DNA from: Acanthosoma haemorrhoidale
Taxonomy: Eukaryota; Arthropoda; Insecta; Hemiptera; Acanthosomatidae
Length of the DNA: 64,000 nt
NCBI GenBank assembly: GCA_930367205.1
Contig: OV884009.1
Location: forward strand, 90,541,189 to 90,605,188
Direction: 5' to 3'
Positions 14,101 to 24,940 of this stretch are shown here, in pieces. A model generated the notes under the pieces. That model made no database searches. It was not told the origin of the DNA and saw only the letters and a program-made list of their open reading frames with translations. The position numbers and the translations under genes are program-made. Numbering within the stretch: the stretch's first letter is position 1; each line of letters starts with the position of its first letter.

Positions 14101-17100
14101 TCTACTTTGAGTGTCACTTGGTCGAGGGCCTCAAGACTTGGCTCTCTCTTAGTACAATCTGGCCACCTATCAGAAGGGTAAAATTTAAAATTTCCCATGT
14201 AGATGAGGAAATCCCCTGGACCGGGAAGAAGATAATTTGACGCCAAGAAGGAAGAAAATGAACGGCAGATTCAATTGAAAGTCAGTCGCTTGTCTAACAC
14301 CATATGAGAGTCAGGTGGTACAGTAGAGAAGAATTCTCTATCAACATCCCCACTACTACTGAACCTCTCCATCTAGCAAAGAGACAGGATGCCTTGGAGC
14401 TACACCGGATCTGATGGACCCCCTGCAAAATTAGTATTCCGGTAAAGATCATCATCAAATACAGATCTTCACACAATAGTGACCAGAAAAAATTGAACAA
14501 ATAAATCTAGAGATTTTCACTCGTTTACCCTGTTGTTATTTACTCTGTATTATCCAGATCAGGAAAATAATTATAAATTATTATTCTACAAGATCATTTC
14601 TGCAGTATGTGCATTTTTATATCAGCTGTAATAGCACTTAAATGCAATGGCAAAAAAAACAACTAATATTAACTTTAAAACGCTTATATAATTATAAAAT
14701 ATTTAAGAACAAAAATTGTAACAGCTTTATTTTATCCAATCATTCAATGTGAGCCATGCTCATTCATCATACCTTTCTAGAGTTTAAAATAAGAATGATT
14801 ATATAAAACTTAAGAGTACTTTCAACTCAAATTCATACTACTTTATCCAGCCTCCTGGAATGCTCAATTGTGATTTGATGAACAGTAAGGTTCTGACGTT
14901 CACTACAAAACCAACAATACCACCAGAAAAAAATGAAGAAATTAATCTAGAGGTACAATACCAAAGCGAACCAACTCGTTCTATCAAGAAATGGGAATCA
15001 ATGTGAAAAATATTAAGGCTGGCCGAGTCTATAATAATTGGCTCATTAGGAATTTTATATATGTGGCTAATAAAACCAATTCAAAAGTTCATTAAATATC
15101 GTAAGAGAGACCAAAGCGTTATGTCATTAATATTATTAATCAATGCTGTTAGAGTCAAATGTTTATTACCTTTTTTAAAAGGAATAAGAAGGTGAAAAAA
15201 AAATTCCATTCATAGATTGATTAGTACTCAGTGTCACAGCAATCTATCATTACAATAAAGTATTTCGCTCCTATACAGTACCAACTAGCAGCCCCAAGAG
15301 AACAGAGAAACAATCATAACATCATAATACACTGAAAAAGAAAAAGGAAAAACAAAATGACCCTAGCACAGATTTATTATTATTCAAAGTTCATTAGGCA
15401 AAATTTAAAAAAAAAGTACAGATAAACACAATAGTACCTGGTAGCAGTAAGTCCTTCTTACATAAGAAAAATAATATAATACTTTATAATTTACAAATAC
15501 TTTAATTTTACTAAAAAATATAAATAGATAGTTTATGAAATAATATTTAAAAAATATCAAAGGATCATAACACTACAGCAGGACAGAAATATTGTGATTC
15601 AAGCTAGGTGTAACCTATTCCCGAGTGCTTGTCAGATTCAAAATTAACTCCAAAATATTACATTGCTGCTGTTATCCACCCAATTTTTTTTGTTTTTGTT
15701 TAATGTTGATTTATTGGCAAAAATCCAAACATTGTTTTTTTGATTATTTGTTTTCTTTTTTATTCCAAACTAATCTCATAACTTTTAGCTTGTAAAAAAG
15801 TACTGAAAAAGTTAAGTTGTAATTTACTGAACAAAAATAATAAAACTGTGTAAATTTGATAATGGGATAACCACAATAGCTCTATTTATCCTTGAACAGG
15901 CATTATATTGTACATATATTAAATCTTTATACATTATGTAGGTGTTATTCAACCCTATATTAGTAAGGCCATTTTTACTTTTTGTGTATCGTGAAATACC
16001 TCTTGTTTAAGTTAATCAACATTCTGTTTATGTATATGACTTCAACATAATTATTACTTATTATTATTTAATCCATATTACATAATTTCTGTTGAACAGA
16101 TATTCCTTGTATGCTGTTATTGTCCATAAAGGCACAATGAGTGGAGGACATTATATTGTATATATCAGAAGAACTAACAATAAGTGGTTCTACTGCAATG
16201 ATTTACTAGTTGTGCCTGTTGAAATTCAAGAAGTTTTGGCTAGTGAAGGGTATTATCTCAATTAATTTATTTTATTATTTTATTAATTTTTCTAAAAGAG
16301 AAAAAAAAAATGGAAGACTTTTTTAATGCCTATGATTTTCTCGATAGCTACTGCCATAAGTTGCCTTTTGGGACATGGCCAAATCACTAGGGCTCCTTAA
16401 TGAATCCATCCACCAGCTCTGACTAGTGTGTCATGGCCTCCACGATCACTCTTTACAGTTATCATGGCTTTTTGCTACTACTGTCCACTTCCTGAATACC
16501 AGTGGGGACCATACCTCACACACTACACCATCCTGGTAACAAAGCTTTGCTTAGCCAGAGTTTCTCGTTCTACAATTTTGTTCCAGCAACAAAGCCTTTT
16601 GGGGACTTTAGTCTCTTTCATCCCAGTGTTCTTCAGCCCATTCCAACCTTATTACTCTTATAACATCTGGTTCCGTAGAGTTTTTTGTATGTTCTTCCCT
16701 CTTGCTCTCGTCAATGCTAGTTCCACCACTGATTCATTTAAGAACTTGTCTCTTAGAAATTATTAGAGACTTTTCGTTCTCCTTGGTGATTATCTTTGCC
16801 TTAAGAGATAAAGGCTTACGTCAAGAGGGGACTTATGAATGTCTTGTTAAATAGTAATTTGGTGTATCCAGACCATCATCTTAGTCCTGAAAAACAGAAT
16901 GCAATAATTTTACATTTTAGTTTGGCTAACATTTCATTGTTAAATGATGCAAAAAAATCTTTAACAGAATATTTGTTATTTTAAAAAATTTGTGAAACTT
17001 GCTATAACCAAGATGTTACATTCGGTATAATATGATTAATAGGATTTTTACTATCTTTCCTATGGCATTGTTATCAATAATTTACTCTATCCAATTTTAT

Positions 17101-17245
17101 ACCCATTTACCAATGTTTTATGATAAAAAGAAGGAGAATTGAGGAAAACAACGTATTAAATATATATATACACTTTTTTTTATATGTAATTCTTTGTTGC
17201 AGGTATTTACTCTTTTACCACAAAACAGTTCTTCCGTATGAATAA
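4884..17245 (+). CDS. not: Nonstop / USP22-type ubiquitin hydrolase, C-terminal four exons (5' end missing)
   Basis: Nonstop (USP22 in vertebrates, Ubp8 in yeast) is the catalytic subunit of the SAGA deubiquitinase module; it removes ubiquitin from histone H2B in the nucleus. Four exons join in frame: 4884-5103, 13570-13736, 16100-16249 and 17203-17245. The product reads from the VST-IDP-W-ISLD motif through a zinc-binding CIAC pair, the QLK/RF motif, the FP-DLDM-PF motif, the histidine box GGHY and the family C-terminus SEGYLLFYHK, ending in PYE. All junctions have GT and AG and the phases agree (0, 2, 2). The catalytic Cys box and N-terminal ZnF-UBP domain are not in the window. The 8.5-kb intron between the first two exons has collected mariner and Copia debris. 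It runs tail to tail with lig. Confidence 0.9.
5526..5750 (+). repeat. Degenerate short tandem repeat, roughly 50-60 bp units
   Basis: Four loosely related units follow one another. Each combines a GTTGTGATGAGA- or GTTGTGGTTGTGGA-like start, an AAAACACACAGA-like middle and often ATTACTCTCTAGTTT. The units have drifted in length and sequence, which suggests an old minisatellite. Confidence 0.55.
6575..6870 (-). mobile_element. mariner-family transposase pseudogene fragment
   Basis: On the - strand, pieces of a mariner transposase appear in order: VHHEFLPEGRTAKYINW, then WQNNSWKLHHDTAPTHTSL, then FLAKNNTVVLPKP, then YSPDMAPCDFILFPKLKK. HHD-AP-H and YSPD-APCDF carry the second and third catalytic aspartates of the mariner DDD triad. 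A stop and at least one frameshift interrupt the first part, and similarity is lost after FPKLKK. No inverted repeats were found. It lies inside the nonstop intron, antisense to the gene. Confidence 0.85.
9379..9880 (+). mobile_element. Copia-type gag remnant
   Basis: An 88-codon open frame (9382-9645 from its first ATG) has the spacing of Copia/Ty1 Gag: EEMKVVKVLNSL, then SFVVAYE, then ETERRNLKK. After a frameshift, IKCFKCGRTG near 9700-9730 looks like the start of the CCHC zinc knuckle that follows in Copia Gag. The frame breaks again afterwards, and no protease, integrase or reverse transcriptase is visible. I saw no long terminal repeats. Confidence 0.6.
13570..13736 (+). CDS. not: nonstop exon, FP-DLDM-PF motif
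   Basis: The acceptor is TTTCTTTCAG and the donor is CAACAG|GTAAGG. The exon starts exactly at RFK, which continues QLK of the preceding exon, as in USP22 (LKRF). It holds VPFPIDLDMSPFI, a highly conserved family segment, followed by a variable acidic and polar linker (KRNEKDTKT to SSENNDN). It ends with two bases of an Arg codon completed by the next exon. Confidence 0.9.
13737..16099 (+). other. nonstop intron
   Basis: This intron runs from GTAAGG to GTTGAACAG. The part from about 14000 to 14500 is less AT-rich than its surroundings and reads like old repeat DNA, but it shows no recognisable protein. Short phrases such as AGAAAAAA-TGAA-AAAT-AATCTAGAG recur near 14490 and 14930, hinting at two copies of one unknown element. 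Confidence 0.4.
16100..16249 (+). CDS. not: nonstop exon with catalytic His and Asp/Asn box
   Basis: The acceptor is GTTGAACAG and the donor is GAAGG|GTATTA. It encodes YSLYAVIVHKGTMSGGHY and then WFYCNDLLV. The His of GGHY (16149-16151) is the catalytic general base of the USP fold. The acidic residue that orients it is expected in the WF-C-D box, and an Asp is present at 16200-16202. The vertebrate protein has CDD here and this one has CND, so the second, functional position is kept. The exon ends in the middle of the Gly codon of SEGYLL. Confidence 0.9.
16250..17202 (+). other. last nonstop intron
   Basis: This intron runs from GTATTATCTC to TTTGTTGCAG. An open frame of 112 codons at 16428-16766 has a less AT-rich composition but no family resemblance. 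Read-through of this intron would add only YYLN before a stop. Confidence 0.5.
17203..17245 (+). CDS. not: nonstop terminal coding exon
   Basis: The acceptor is TTTGTTGCAG. One base completes the Gly codon, then YLLFYHKTVLPYE and TAA follow. YLLFYHK is the family's conserved C-terminal strand, and the length of the tail agrees with USP22, so this is the natural end of the protein. Confidence 0.9.
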
Positions 17246-17550
17246 TGTATCGATTTTATAGTACTTAATCTTGAATTTTAAATACTCAAGTAATATATTT
17301 TTAGTTGATTGCATTTTTCTGTGATAAATTTTATTACTGTTGTACACACTACAATGCCTTTTTTTATATTCATGTATTATTTATTTACAAATCTAGTAGT
17401 TAACACATCCTGTTTAAATGCCATTATGTCATTGAAAATATTTGCCATCATTATATTATTTTTAAATAATAATAATATAATGTTTTTATTATTTACTATT
17501 GTGTTTAACTATGCCAGTAGAGATTGCAAAGTAAGTCTATGTTTATTATG

Positions 17551-17556
17551 AATAAA
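17551..17556 (+). terminator. candidate nonstop polyadenylation signal AATAAA
   Basis: This is a canonical AATAAA about 305 nt after the nonstop stop codon. A genomic run of 21 A residues lies at 17682-17702 and could cause internal priming in cDNA data, so ends mapped there should be treated with care. Confidence 0.4.
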
Positions 17557-20500
17557 GCACTACCAAAAAAGGTAGACATACTGTTATATGTCCTCAGTTA
17601 CAGATATATAACAGTTCATTTGATTAATATTAATACTTCGGGTTATGATTTTGGAAGAAGTTCAAATGGACGACTTGCATTAAAAAAAAAAAAAAAAAAA
17701 AAGAATATAAACTCCTAAAAAGGCATTTTCATCTTAGTTTAATTTAATAATACCAAAGACTCAGCTGTTATGTGATGACTTTATCTTCCTTGAATACTTA
17801 GGTCTCCATAACCTGATTAGTGTAATAATTTATTTATTTACTGTGATCTATTAATTTAATTATTATATTTGATGGAGAACATTTCTAGTATGGTGATTAT
17901 ATCATTTATAGTAGAAATGCTAAACAATGGTTTTTAGCTAATATGGCAATTTTAGCATAATAAAGTATTATAAATAAAAAACAATCCTCACGAAGTGAAC
18001 ATTTTTTTTTATCTTGATTTATTTTCTAGTGTAGCCTGAATTTTTTATTTCAGTCAATTGAATTAAATATTATTTAGTTTGTTTTAAACAATATAAATTC
18101 TTTACCTGAAAGAAATACGATTATAATTAAATGACTGATATGCAGAAAATTAGTATAAACTGTTATACTTATAGTTGAAATCGTTTACTTATATGACATG
18201 GCATACAGATATGTTTTGATCATTAATGTAAATAAACAACAGCTATTAGAACTTCTTTATTGTATAAATTATGTTAAAATTGCCATGAAAATAAGTAATC
18301 CCAGTGATAGGACTGCAGTATTCTATCATTTTAATCCTCTTGAAATTATTAAGTGTAAAAAATACTACAGAAAATAGTGACCAGTCACCTCAGTTTGCTG
18401 GCTGTATACTCTTTATCTTTTTATAAGTTTTATCTCAATAATATTTTTAATGTCATGCAGAATCAATTACTTTATTTTATTATTGAAAAAGGTGATGTGC
18501 TTAATCGATCCTAAGACAGTTGTTTCAATATATTGTTATTATTTGTTTGTATATTTATTTTTATAGTGTTCAGTCAGTTTATTATTCATTATGTATATAA
18601 TAGAAAAATTACTATGAAATAGATTTGTGATTTGTACTTCCCAGAAAATGTTTGCTTAAGTGAAAGCCTCGTATTAAGATGCCCATACAATTTATTCCAG
18701 ATTGTACAATCTGAATAGTTGACTAGAGGACACCATAATAATATACTGAATGCCATTCTTTCATCAACAGATGCCCAAACTCACTCTAAGCAGGTTATGA
18801 CTATAAAGATATGGTATCCGTTATAATGTCTTCCATGCTGTTCTTCTTGGGTTTTCTTTCTCTGTTTTCATTTAGGTTGTCTTCCTCATAAGTCTTTTAG
18901 ATATCATGCTAGTTTTAGATATATTTACCAACTCACCCATAGAGATCACCCATTATAATGGGTATTCCGCATGTATCATCAATCACTCACTCAATTGACT
19001 CTTAAATGAAAACATTTCCATTATTCCAGAATTTTTATTGGGTCTAAATGTAATGACACTGTTACAAAATTTTTCCCGTTCCTTTGGTCTTATTGTCTTG
19101 ATACTGTTAATGAAAGTCCAAACTTTAATTGTTTCAGCAATAATTTTTAAAGTCAGTTTAAAAACATTGTTCTTTTTTTAAATTTTACTTACTTTAACCC
19201 CTGCTATTCCAGTGCATCTCCATAACACTCTAGACATCTAGGATCTTTTTATTATTTTTTACTGTTATTATAGTTTTTTTTTACTATATACAATTACTAC
19301 CATTTAACTGATCTGACAAAACGTTTAAAACTGTAACCATTAATACTTATATATTTCGTCTTATTAATTTTATTTTTCTCTCTTTTTTTTCTTTAGGTTT
19401 AATGAAGTATTATTCATTTTTTCTTATAATGTATTTACAAATTCTTTAGTTTTTTTTTTAAATTTGAGTTATATGTTTTTTTTTACTAATTACTCATGAT
19501 CAATTTAAAGTGTATCTAATCATATTTATGTAGTTATGATTTCCATTTAATTCTTGTGTTTGATATGTTACTCATTTAAGTAAAAATAGTTAATTAATCA
19601 TTTGAATTTATAACTGGTCACTTATTTTCATTAGTCTTCCCTTAAGAATGTTCCTAAACCTAATTTTGTTGTAAATATTATGTTAGTAATAAGAAAATAT
19701 CATTCCTCTTCAACTAGTATTATAATGTTTTTAATTGTACTCTCATAAAATTATATTTTTTCACTAGTAGTTTTTTACTGTGCTTTTTAAATAAATTTTT
19801 TATTGAATGATTGTTTTTAATTCTTTACTAACATTCAGGAACATTTCAAAAGTAATCATTAACTGTCTTGAATAAACTCAACATATGACAGTACATAGTA
19901 GTAACATCTAGCAAATAGCTATACTTAAGATTATAAGTATGAATTGCAATAGGCAATTTGACCATTGGACTCTTTTCAACTTCTATGCTTCTAGTACTGC
20001 CCTTTTTTTGATACTGATACTAGTATTATTTTTTATACTTTTATTTTCTTAGCCTATTGTATGTATAAAATATTAATATTTAGAGATATTTTTGAGGGGA
20101 TGTATTTGTTGGGGTAACGGTTTAGTTGATGAAAGAAAGATAGCTATATACTCATTAATGTTATTTATGTATGCTCCTGTTTAAAAAAGGGAGATGTTTA
20201 AAATAGTGTAACAATTTTTATTAAAAGGAATAAAAATAAGAAGCAGATATAAGTGAACTATAGATTATAAAATAGTACATATATGAACTATTGCATTGAT
20301 AAGTTTGAACTTTAAAAGTAAGAACATTTGGTGCAAGTTATCAGTAAGAATATTAATAATTTAGATGAGTATAATACAAATTGAACAATGAGGGGATTAT
20401 AGGACAACTAATAGGCTACATATTGTTTTATTAATAGGATCTGGTTAGTAGCTTTTTGGATAATGAAATCGAGGAGGATATCCATGGCACTTTTAGCTAT

Positions 20501-21997
20501 GTCAGGTGCTAACAAGTTGTTACCTATCCCAAGGTGTTCAATTTGCTTAAAGAGCCACTAGTTTTAACTGAAATATCTGAAGGTATAGCACTTATACTAA
20601 GTTTAACACTTAATAAGCAGATATTTCAGGATGTTGGGAAGTTGGTAGATGGTGTCTCAGTGCTGTTTTGGTAATGATGATTGCTATTTCAGGTGGAATA
20701 TTGGTGAAAATGAATTAACATCAAAAGAGGTTAGAATGAGATGTTGTTATGTGGTGGTTTCTAAGACCTTCATGAGTTCAAAGTAATTTTTCAATCTGTA
20801 TATGTTATTGTGACTGATCGTATTAAAGGTAGCTAGTATAAATTTTGATATTTACTTAAGGAGATTGGATGTTAGACATTATGCGACTGGTGGTAATGTT
20901 GGATTTGTGGAGCTAATAAGCTTCGAGACATTGAGATTTGTAGGATATTAGCAAGAAATTATCATCTATCATACCAACAGTTAGATTAGATTAACCCCGA
21001 GAAATGGGGGGCCGCCTGGTTGATAAGGAGATAGAGAATACTAAGCTGTTGACTAGAGATATAGATTATAGGTATGTTTGCTCTGTTTCAGCAGTTATTA
21101 TTATAGCATAGATGTAAAGGAAATTTTTTCTTATAGTTTTTATAAGCATATTTTGGGTACCAGTATGTTGGTTTGTTGTTGTTGCCAGCAATGTTTGTTT
21201 TCCTTTTTGTCTTCCTGTGTCTTTGACTACTGTCAGTTCTTAAAATAGTTTCAGGCACTGGAGTGTATTGTTGTAAATTATGCTTAGAACTAATTGAATT
21301 ATCTACCCCTTTGATCAGATAAGAGAGGAGGACAGACACTTACTATTGTAGTGAAATCGCGAGTTATGTTTGTTAGCTACATATTTGTATAATCTAAACT
21401 GGATATTTCAAGTCAAATAGCCAAGTTCTAATCAGAGTTTATGAAATAAAAAATATAAATAAATGCAATACTCAAGTAAAATTACAGGTAATAATAACTT
21501 CCTTCTGCATATGAACCCTTGATATATCAAGAACTTAACTGGAACTATTAAACGGGTAGTGTGGTGATTCATTTAAATTATGAATAAAACCTTATATAAC
21601 ATGATTTTTAATGGATACTATTTATATTTTTAATAAATACATACAAATAATTCTTTAATGTATTCACAAATTTTGTTTTATGCCAGTGTATTCTGGCCGG
21701 TAAGTTTATATTTAATATTTTTATAGTAGATGAAAGGTGCTATCCAGATTTACTGCTTATATTATGCCAAGAGACGCTTGCTTAATATTACCTTTTTTTG
21801 AGTTATTTATGTTATTTATATTAAATATTTGCTAGTAAAACTAAGAGGCTTTTTGCTTGTACACATGCACATGTACTAGTCAAATTAAGCAAAGAGAACT
21901 TACATGCTGCTGTTAAATTTTTTTTTGGATCTATTTGTATTGCTTGTGCCCAGTATTTCCATGGTAGATGTTATGTGAAATATTTATGAAGAATACA
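17557..21997. other. Intergenic DNA between the two convergent genes
   Basis: Mostly AT-rich DNA without credible coding potential. The part from about 20090 to 21340 has more G on the + strand and reads like old mobile-element sequence, but no protein motif could be identified in it. An 83-codon - strand frame at 21088-21339 matches nothing I know. Confidence 0.4.
18905..19010 (-). mobile_element. possible non-LTR endonuclease scrap
   Basis: On the - strand, one frame (with stops) reads VIDDTCGIPIIMGDLYG-VGK. This resembles the IVMGDFNAKVG strand of the endonuclease domain of RTE-like and other non-LTR retrotransposons. It is short and isolated, so chance resemblance is possible. Confidence 0.3.
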
Positions 21998-22466
21998 CAG
22001 TGGTGTAAAAAGTCTTTAAACAAATTAAATTTTATCTTATTAGTGGTAAATTTATTAATACTTGCTGAAATCGTTGATGTAATATACTTTAAAATTAACA
22101 TTGTTTTCAATTAACAATGAGCCAAGAGATTACAATGCTTTGTATTGTATTGAAACTTCTTTATTGTGATGAAATTACAATCTGCCTTATTAGACAATAA
22201 GTAATTGTGATAAATGTTCTCATTCATACCATATTTACAATTTTCATTCATACAGTATTTAAAAACAGCCCAGAAACCTCCCAAATCCACATGGTCACCT
22301 CCCTCACATGCAAAAGAGGAAGCGTAGTCTTGGGAAGTCCACCACACTCTGTCAGCTGCATCACTGGATACGAGCCAGTGGAGGCTGACCAAGAGCGCGA
22401 GAGCTACATACGCTCTATACGTGATTGGAGAAACTGCCCTTTGCCAGGACTCCCACTGTCACGTAT

Positions 22467-22880
22467 TTATAGCAGGTCACAAGGCCACTGCCGTTTTAGT
22501 CTCTGAGGAGGATTATAGGGATGATTGGTACAGTGTAATGGCTGTGCTATGGGGATTAGGGTGTTTGGATAGGTTACTATGTAATTTCATGAACTTGGAA
22601 GGGATGAGTTCAAGAATGTAAGGTGTATTAAGATCATTATGAAGGGTTTGTTGCTGACATAATAAGGGGCATTTACTATTGTTCTCAGGACTTTTGATTG
22701 AAAGGATTGGATACACTTGATGTTCAACTTTTTTTCTGTCCCCCATAGCTCTATTCTGTATGTCCAGATTGGCTTAGGTATAACTTTGTAGATTAGTAAT
22801 TTTTTTTCTATTGAGAGATGGGATGTCCTTTGAAGTAGTCTGTTCAGTTGTCCAAAGCGTCTGTTTAGTTACAATGCCTT
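22467..22880 (-). mobile_element. Jockey-clade non-LTR reverse transcriptase, C-terminal fragment
   Basis: Read on the - strand, the fragment has the typical C-terminal order of Jockey reverse transcriptases: RRFGQLNRLLQRTSHLSIEKK, then IPKPIWTYRIELWGT, then FQSKVLRTIVNAPYYVSN, then LHNDLNTPYI, then KHPNPHS, and finally RLKRQWPCDLL with a stop at 22467-22469. At least one frameshift lies between YVSN and LHNDL. No upstream palm domain is present, consistent with the 5' truncation usual for these elements. Confidence 0.85.
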
Positions 22881-23134
22881 GTATTGACATTTTTTATCCT
22901 CCAATTGATGCTACCTTATTGTTTACATTTCACTAGTTTTTAATCCACTTCCATCTTTACTGTTGTTTGTTATATAAGGGTCAAGAGCTGTTGAATAAAC
23001 TCTAATAGCTGAGAAGTTCAGTGAAAATTGTTCTAATATAGGAATTCTTCACTATTTTTCTGTAAGTTAATTTAACATTCCATATTTTCTAATTTATTTT
23101 TGTTTTTCTATTTAATGTTATTTTATTTCAAAAA

Positions 23135-23272
23135 ATGGGAAAATATCATATTTTTGACCGACATAAAATTTTAATTTTGCACCAGCAAGGACTTAAATCA
23201 GCAAAAATTCTAAAAGAAGCTAATAAAAGCTCTTATTCTGGAATTCATTATGTCATAAAAAAATTGAAATAA
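23135..23272 (+). pseudogene. Tc1-like transposase N-terminal HTH remnant
   Basis: A 45-residue frame starts MGKYHIFDRHKILILHQQG, with further text KSAKILKEANKSSYSGI and VIKKLK before a stop. The pattern of a first helix, LHQQGL, then a second helix with S-S and a final VIKKLK, resembles the first helix-turn-helix of Tc1-family transposases. Its position between matching inverted repeats supports this. The rest of the protein is missing. Confidence 0.45.
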
Positions 23273-23373
23273 AAAAAAATTAAGTTAGCCTAAGAACATG
23301 AAAATTGGATGGAAGAAGAGTGCAACTAACTAATAATAGAATACTATTATTCAAAGATTTTTTCACACCACTG

Positions 23374-24800
23374 TATACATGAAATTAGGAAATTTCAGCA
23401 CCTAATTTTTGGAGTCAATTCCTAGGGAAAACCTTGAACCTGACTGCAGTTATCTAAGTGATGTGCAGGGGGCGTTCCCGTAGTTGAATTTCCTCATCGA
23501 GATAGGTCTTGCGACCTGGCGCCCTATCATAATTGTTGTTTTGCTTCATGTGCTAATAAGACACTTCTCCCCCCCCCCCAGGTACATTATGTTTTTTTGT
23601 TTGTGGATGAATTTGTTGAAGGTTTTGGGAGTGATTGTTTAATACCATTTTTAGGTATTAAACATCTTTGAATGTATGCTTCACTATTAATTTACCTCTT
23701 ATTTTCATTCTGTTTAATAACGATTGTTAACACTGTTTTTAACATCCCCTTTTTTTTCTTATTATCAAGACTTGGTGAAAAACATACATTGTACAACATC
23801 CATAAACAAATTTGATGAAAAGCATCTTTCTTTATCTATTTGAGCCGATTTTCCAATAAATACTCCAACTCAAATCTATATTCATAACTAACTTTAAACA
23901 TCCCAGCTATAGATACAGGTTTTTGTAGAATAAAAAGAAAAACAATTTTTTCAAACAATCAAGTATTCAAATTTTTTGTACAACCAACATAGTGTACTTC
24001 CTATGCATTTTAGGCAAAACTTAAATTGCATGGATTTTAATTTTATTAGCAAAAAAAATGCTTTTGATTAATTTTCATGGGCAAAGTAAGGCTATGTGTT
24101 TGCATTTTATGCAAAAGTAAATTTATTTTTGGCAGTCAACATAATTTTATGATCTGGGTGTACTGCATTTTATAAAACCATCAACGTTGCCATAATTGTT
24201 TTTTAAATCACTGATACTGGTCTTAAGTTGAAATGAAAAACATTTGACACAGTATTGCACCTTGACGATGCAAAAATTACTAAAACCAGGGGTATGAGAA
24301 GCCTCACGATCCTTTCCTTACCAACTCACCAAACTAAACTATCTATAGGCAGTGACTTATATCCAACAGAGTTGGGTAACACAACATGAATTGCAATAAC
24401 TATTTTACATGGTTGTAATATTTGAAATTATAATTAAATTATATATAACCTAACAGGGCATAGAAACACAAATTTTATTCCTGAAAGATTTTTAATGGTA
24501 AGCCATTTAACAATGACAAATGGTTGTATGCAATCTAATATTTATTTAACAAAAAAAAAATCAAAAAACCTTTAAAAAATTGGAAAATGAACAAATTTTC
24601 CATATAAATATAGCTAAAATGAAAGGTTTCATTCAACTAAAGACCATCATAATAATGAATTTAATAGTTTAATGATAGATTTATATCACAACTTAAATCA
24701 TTTTAGACATAATCAAATAGCAACAACTGGCATATACAATTTTTTCATATAAAGATACACAAATTGACCACCTTATCTGCAACATCCTCTATACACCAAT
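23374..24800. other. Intergenic DNA and probable lig 3' UTR
   Basis: Transcription of lig runs leftward past its stop at 24836-24838 into this stretch, which is single copy. AATAAA on the - strand at 24541-24546 is a candidate polyadenylation signal about 290 nt after the stop. A short less AT-rich patch near 23460-23520 is unexplained. Confidence 0.45.
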
Positions 24801-24835
24801 CTGACTGTTTAAACAATAATTCTAAATAAAAAAAA

Positions 24836-24940
24836 TTAATTTTGGGTCCAGTAGGCAGAGGATGAATAATTTGCTTTTGTCATTACTACCTTAGCTTGCT
24901 GATTTCCTTGAGATCTTCTACTCATAGCATTTGATCCATC
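24836..24940 (-). CDS. lig: lig terminal exon, copy in block 1
   Basis: The acceptor is TTTTTTAAAG. The exon encodes [19 protein letters not shown] and then [15 protein letters not shown] before TAA: 35 codons including the stop, starting in phase 0. The final Ser/Tyr/Trp and Asn pattern resembles the YSWGAN end of UBAP2L. Of the six copies, this one is the likeliest authentic gene end because it retains a single-copy 3' flank. Confidence 0.85.
   Translation of the reverse strand, partial: DGSNAMSRRSQGNQQAKVVMTKANYSSSAYWTQN

Larger units (their letters stand above)
21998..23373 (+). mobile_element. Tc1-like element with terminal inverted repeats, internally rearranged
   Basis: The left end starts CAGTGGTGTAAAAAGTCTTT at 21998. 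The right end at 23373, read on the opposite strand, starts CAGTGGTGTGAAAAAATCTT. These match over about 20 positions with a single-base length difference, and CAGT is the usual start of Tc1 elements. A TA dinucleotide follows the right end; the left flank reads CA, perhaps a mutated TA target. Inside lie a Jockey fragment (22467-22880, - strand) and a 46-codon remnant of a helix-turn-helix domain at 23135-23272. The catalytic domain is absent, so this is a nested, non-autonomous wreck. Confidence 0.65.

Noticed and set aside
16428..16766. 112-codon + strand frame in the last nonstop intron
   Set aside because: No match to any family I know. It lies in an intron defined by two well-supported exons and is composition-driven.
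17682..17702. 21-residue A tract as evidence of a processed pseudogene
   Set aside because: No intronless coding sequence precedes it; it lies downstream of the nonstop stop codon and is more simply a genomic A run.
22207..22506. 99-codon + strand frame
   Set aside because: It runs antisense to the end of a Jockey fragment and its 3' tail.
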